NCBI GenBank assembly: GCA_002839705.1
Contig: PGYO01000014.1
Span: forward strand, 1-43,461
Direction of reading: 5' to 3'
DNA from: Methanobacteriales archaeon HGW-Methanobacteriales-1
Lineage (GTDB): Archaea > Methanobacteriota > Methanobacteria > Methanobacteriales > Methanobacteriaceae
DNA: 43,461 nucleotides
Positions 42,952-43,461 of this stretch are shown piece after piece. How positions within the stretch are numbered: the stretch's first letter is position 1; each line of letters starts with the position of its first letter. The notes beneath the pieces were generated by a model, which had not been told where the DNA came from, ran no database searches, and was given only the letters and a program-made list of their open reading frames with translations. The position numbers and the translations under genes were made by a program.

Positions 42952-43461
42952 TCAGGGAAAAGCCATCTTAAGAAAACAAGCAACATAAATCTGTAAAATA
43001 GATATAGATAGATCTGCAGATGCACCTTCCCAATTTCCAGTTTTAAGCTTATCTGCTGCCCTAGCGAATCCTTCACCCGCTTTTCTTGAAAGAGTATTTA
43101 TGGCTATGCCTGCCTCATCATACTTATCATCACCTTCTTTGTCTCCGATATTCGCTACTAATGTTATCATTTCTTGTAGTTGTTCTGCATTTCGCATTGT
43201 TTGAATACTTCCACGTTTAAAGTGGTTCTGCAATTCATCCGCACTCTCTGGATTAATACCCTTTTCATTAAAATAACGTGGCCAATTTGAAGGATTATAA
43301 TTACTTAAATCAAATTTAAGTGATTGATCATCATAATAGATCATATTTATAATACTAAAAACTGGAAATGCATTTCCTAGTATTTCACGGCATCTTTCCG
43401 GAGGTAACCAACCCTGTTGATCACAATAATAAAATATCGCACACCCAGTAAATACACCCCC
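42952..43461 (-). CDS. Membrane-tip protein with CD-x-x-GWLPPE motif, N-terminus beyond the window
   Basis: The frame is open from the window edge; 169 codons are visible. It reads G-V-F-T-G-C-A-I-F-Y-Y-C-D-Q-Q-G-W-L-P-P-E, then I-L-G-N-A-F-P-V-F, matching the motif region of the protein at 40156-41109. After I-I-N-M-I-Y-Y-D-D the two diverge: this one has E-L-Q-N-H-F-K-R-G, G-E-G-F-A-R-A-A-D-K-L and a hydrophobic end Y-V-A-C-F-L-K-M-A-F-P. An internal ATG at 43344 is not the likely start because the conserved part lies upstream. The downstream TPR gene is probably its partner. Confidence 0.7.
   Translation of the reverse strand, partial: GGVFTGCAIFYYCDQQGWLPPERCREILGNAFPVFSIINMIYYDDQSLKFDLSNYNPSNWPRYFNEKGINPESADELQNHFKRGSIQTMRNAEQLQEMITLVANIGDKEGDDKYDEAGIAINTLSRKAGEGFARAADKLKTGNWEGASADLSISILQIYVACFLKMAFP

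Overview
The window is AT-rich archaeal chromosome, most likely from a hydrogenotrophic methanogen of the Methanobacterium type. The lineage signs are a digeranylgeranylglyceryl phosphate synthase, an archaeal inositol phosphate synthase, the CbiZ-CobZ fusion CbiS, tRNA C56 2'-O-methyltransferase, a stand-alone pyruvate carboxylase B subunit, archaeal QueC, LarC, a PII-like MJ1244-type protein, TATA-type promoters and poly-T terminators. No rRNA, tRNA, CRISPR array or transposase was seen.

Layout. 0-2 kb: end of glutamate dehydrogenase, convergent with a MarR regulator and a methyltransferase that share a palindromic operator. 2-6.2 kb: a large secreted surface protein (seven PD40 blades, three Big_9 and one Big_5 domain), a divergent PAP2 protein and a four-helix membrane protein. 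6.8-9 kb: a small membrane protein and a DrrAB-like ABC exporter. 9.2-13.4 kb: a beta-lactamase-fold/rhodanese protein, a flavin-nucleotide-binding protein and class II fumarase. 13.5-17.7 kb: a six-gene operon led by a PadR regulator with a perfect 18-bp palindrome at its start. 17.9-20.7 kb: two DUF308 proteins, a membrane protein and a K+ channel, all on the minus strand. 21-27.8 kb: an alpha/beta hydrolase, then genes for membrane lipids (UbiA-type DGGGP synthase, polyprenol-kinase-like protein, TMK-like kinase, Ino1) with two membrane proteins. 28-31.6 kb: ferredoxin, an intergenic region with two strong foldable elements, pycB and a HemK2-like methyltransferase. 31.7-37.8 kb: a small secreted protein, queC, larC, a PII-like protein, cbiS, cobS and trm56.

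38-43.5 kb is an accessory island read on the minus strand. It alternates (i) proteins sharing a membrane segment followed by a C-D-x-x-G-W-L-P-P-E...I-L-G-N-A-F-P motif and a variable C-terminus with (ii) TPR proteins beginning M-G-(L/I)-F-N. The downstream units are progressively truncated, the copied 3' end of one 'tip' gene is about 98% identical to its source, and the last TPR gene carries a one-base frameshift. This is the layout of a polymorphic toxin/immunity-like array and is the best candidate in the window for an undescribed system; no toxin or immunity activity can be read from sequence alone.

A second unexpected signal concerns translation. Three unrelated genes (start codons at 25756, 31781 and 42842) have a GGAGG ribosome-binding site exactly seven bases upstream of an in-frame AUA and no usable AUG, GUG or UUG at that place. 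Two ordinary genes (AUG at 1141 and 20673) have the same GGAGG-N7 spacing before AUG. In each AUA case protein features (signal peptide, first membrane helix, paralogue N-terminus) place the true N-terminus at the AUA, which suggests AUA initiation supported by a strong Shine-Dalgarno.
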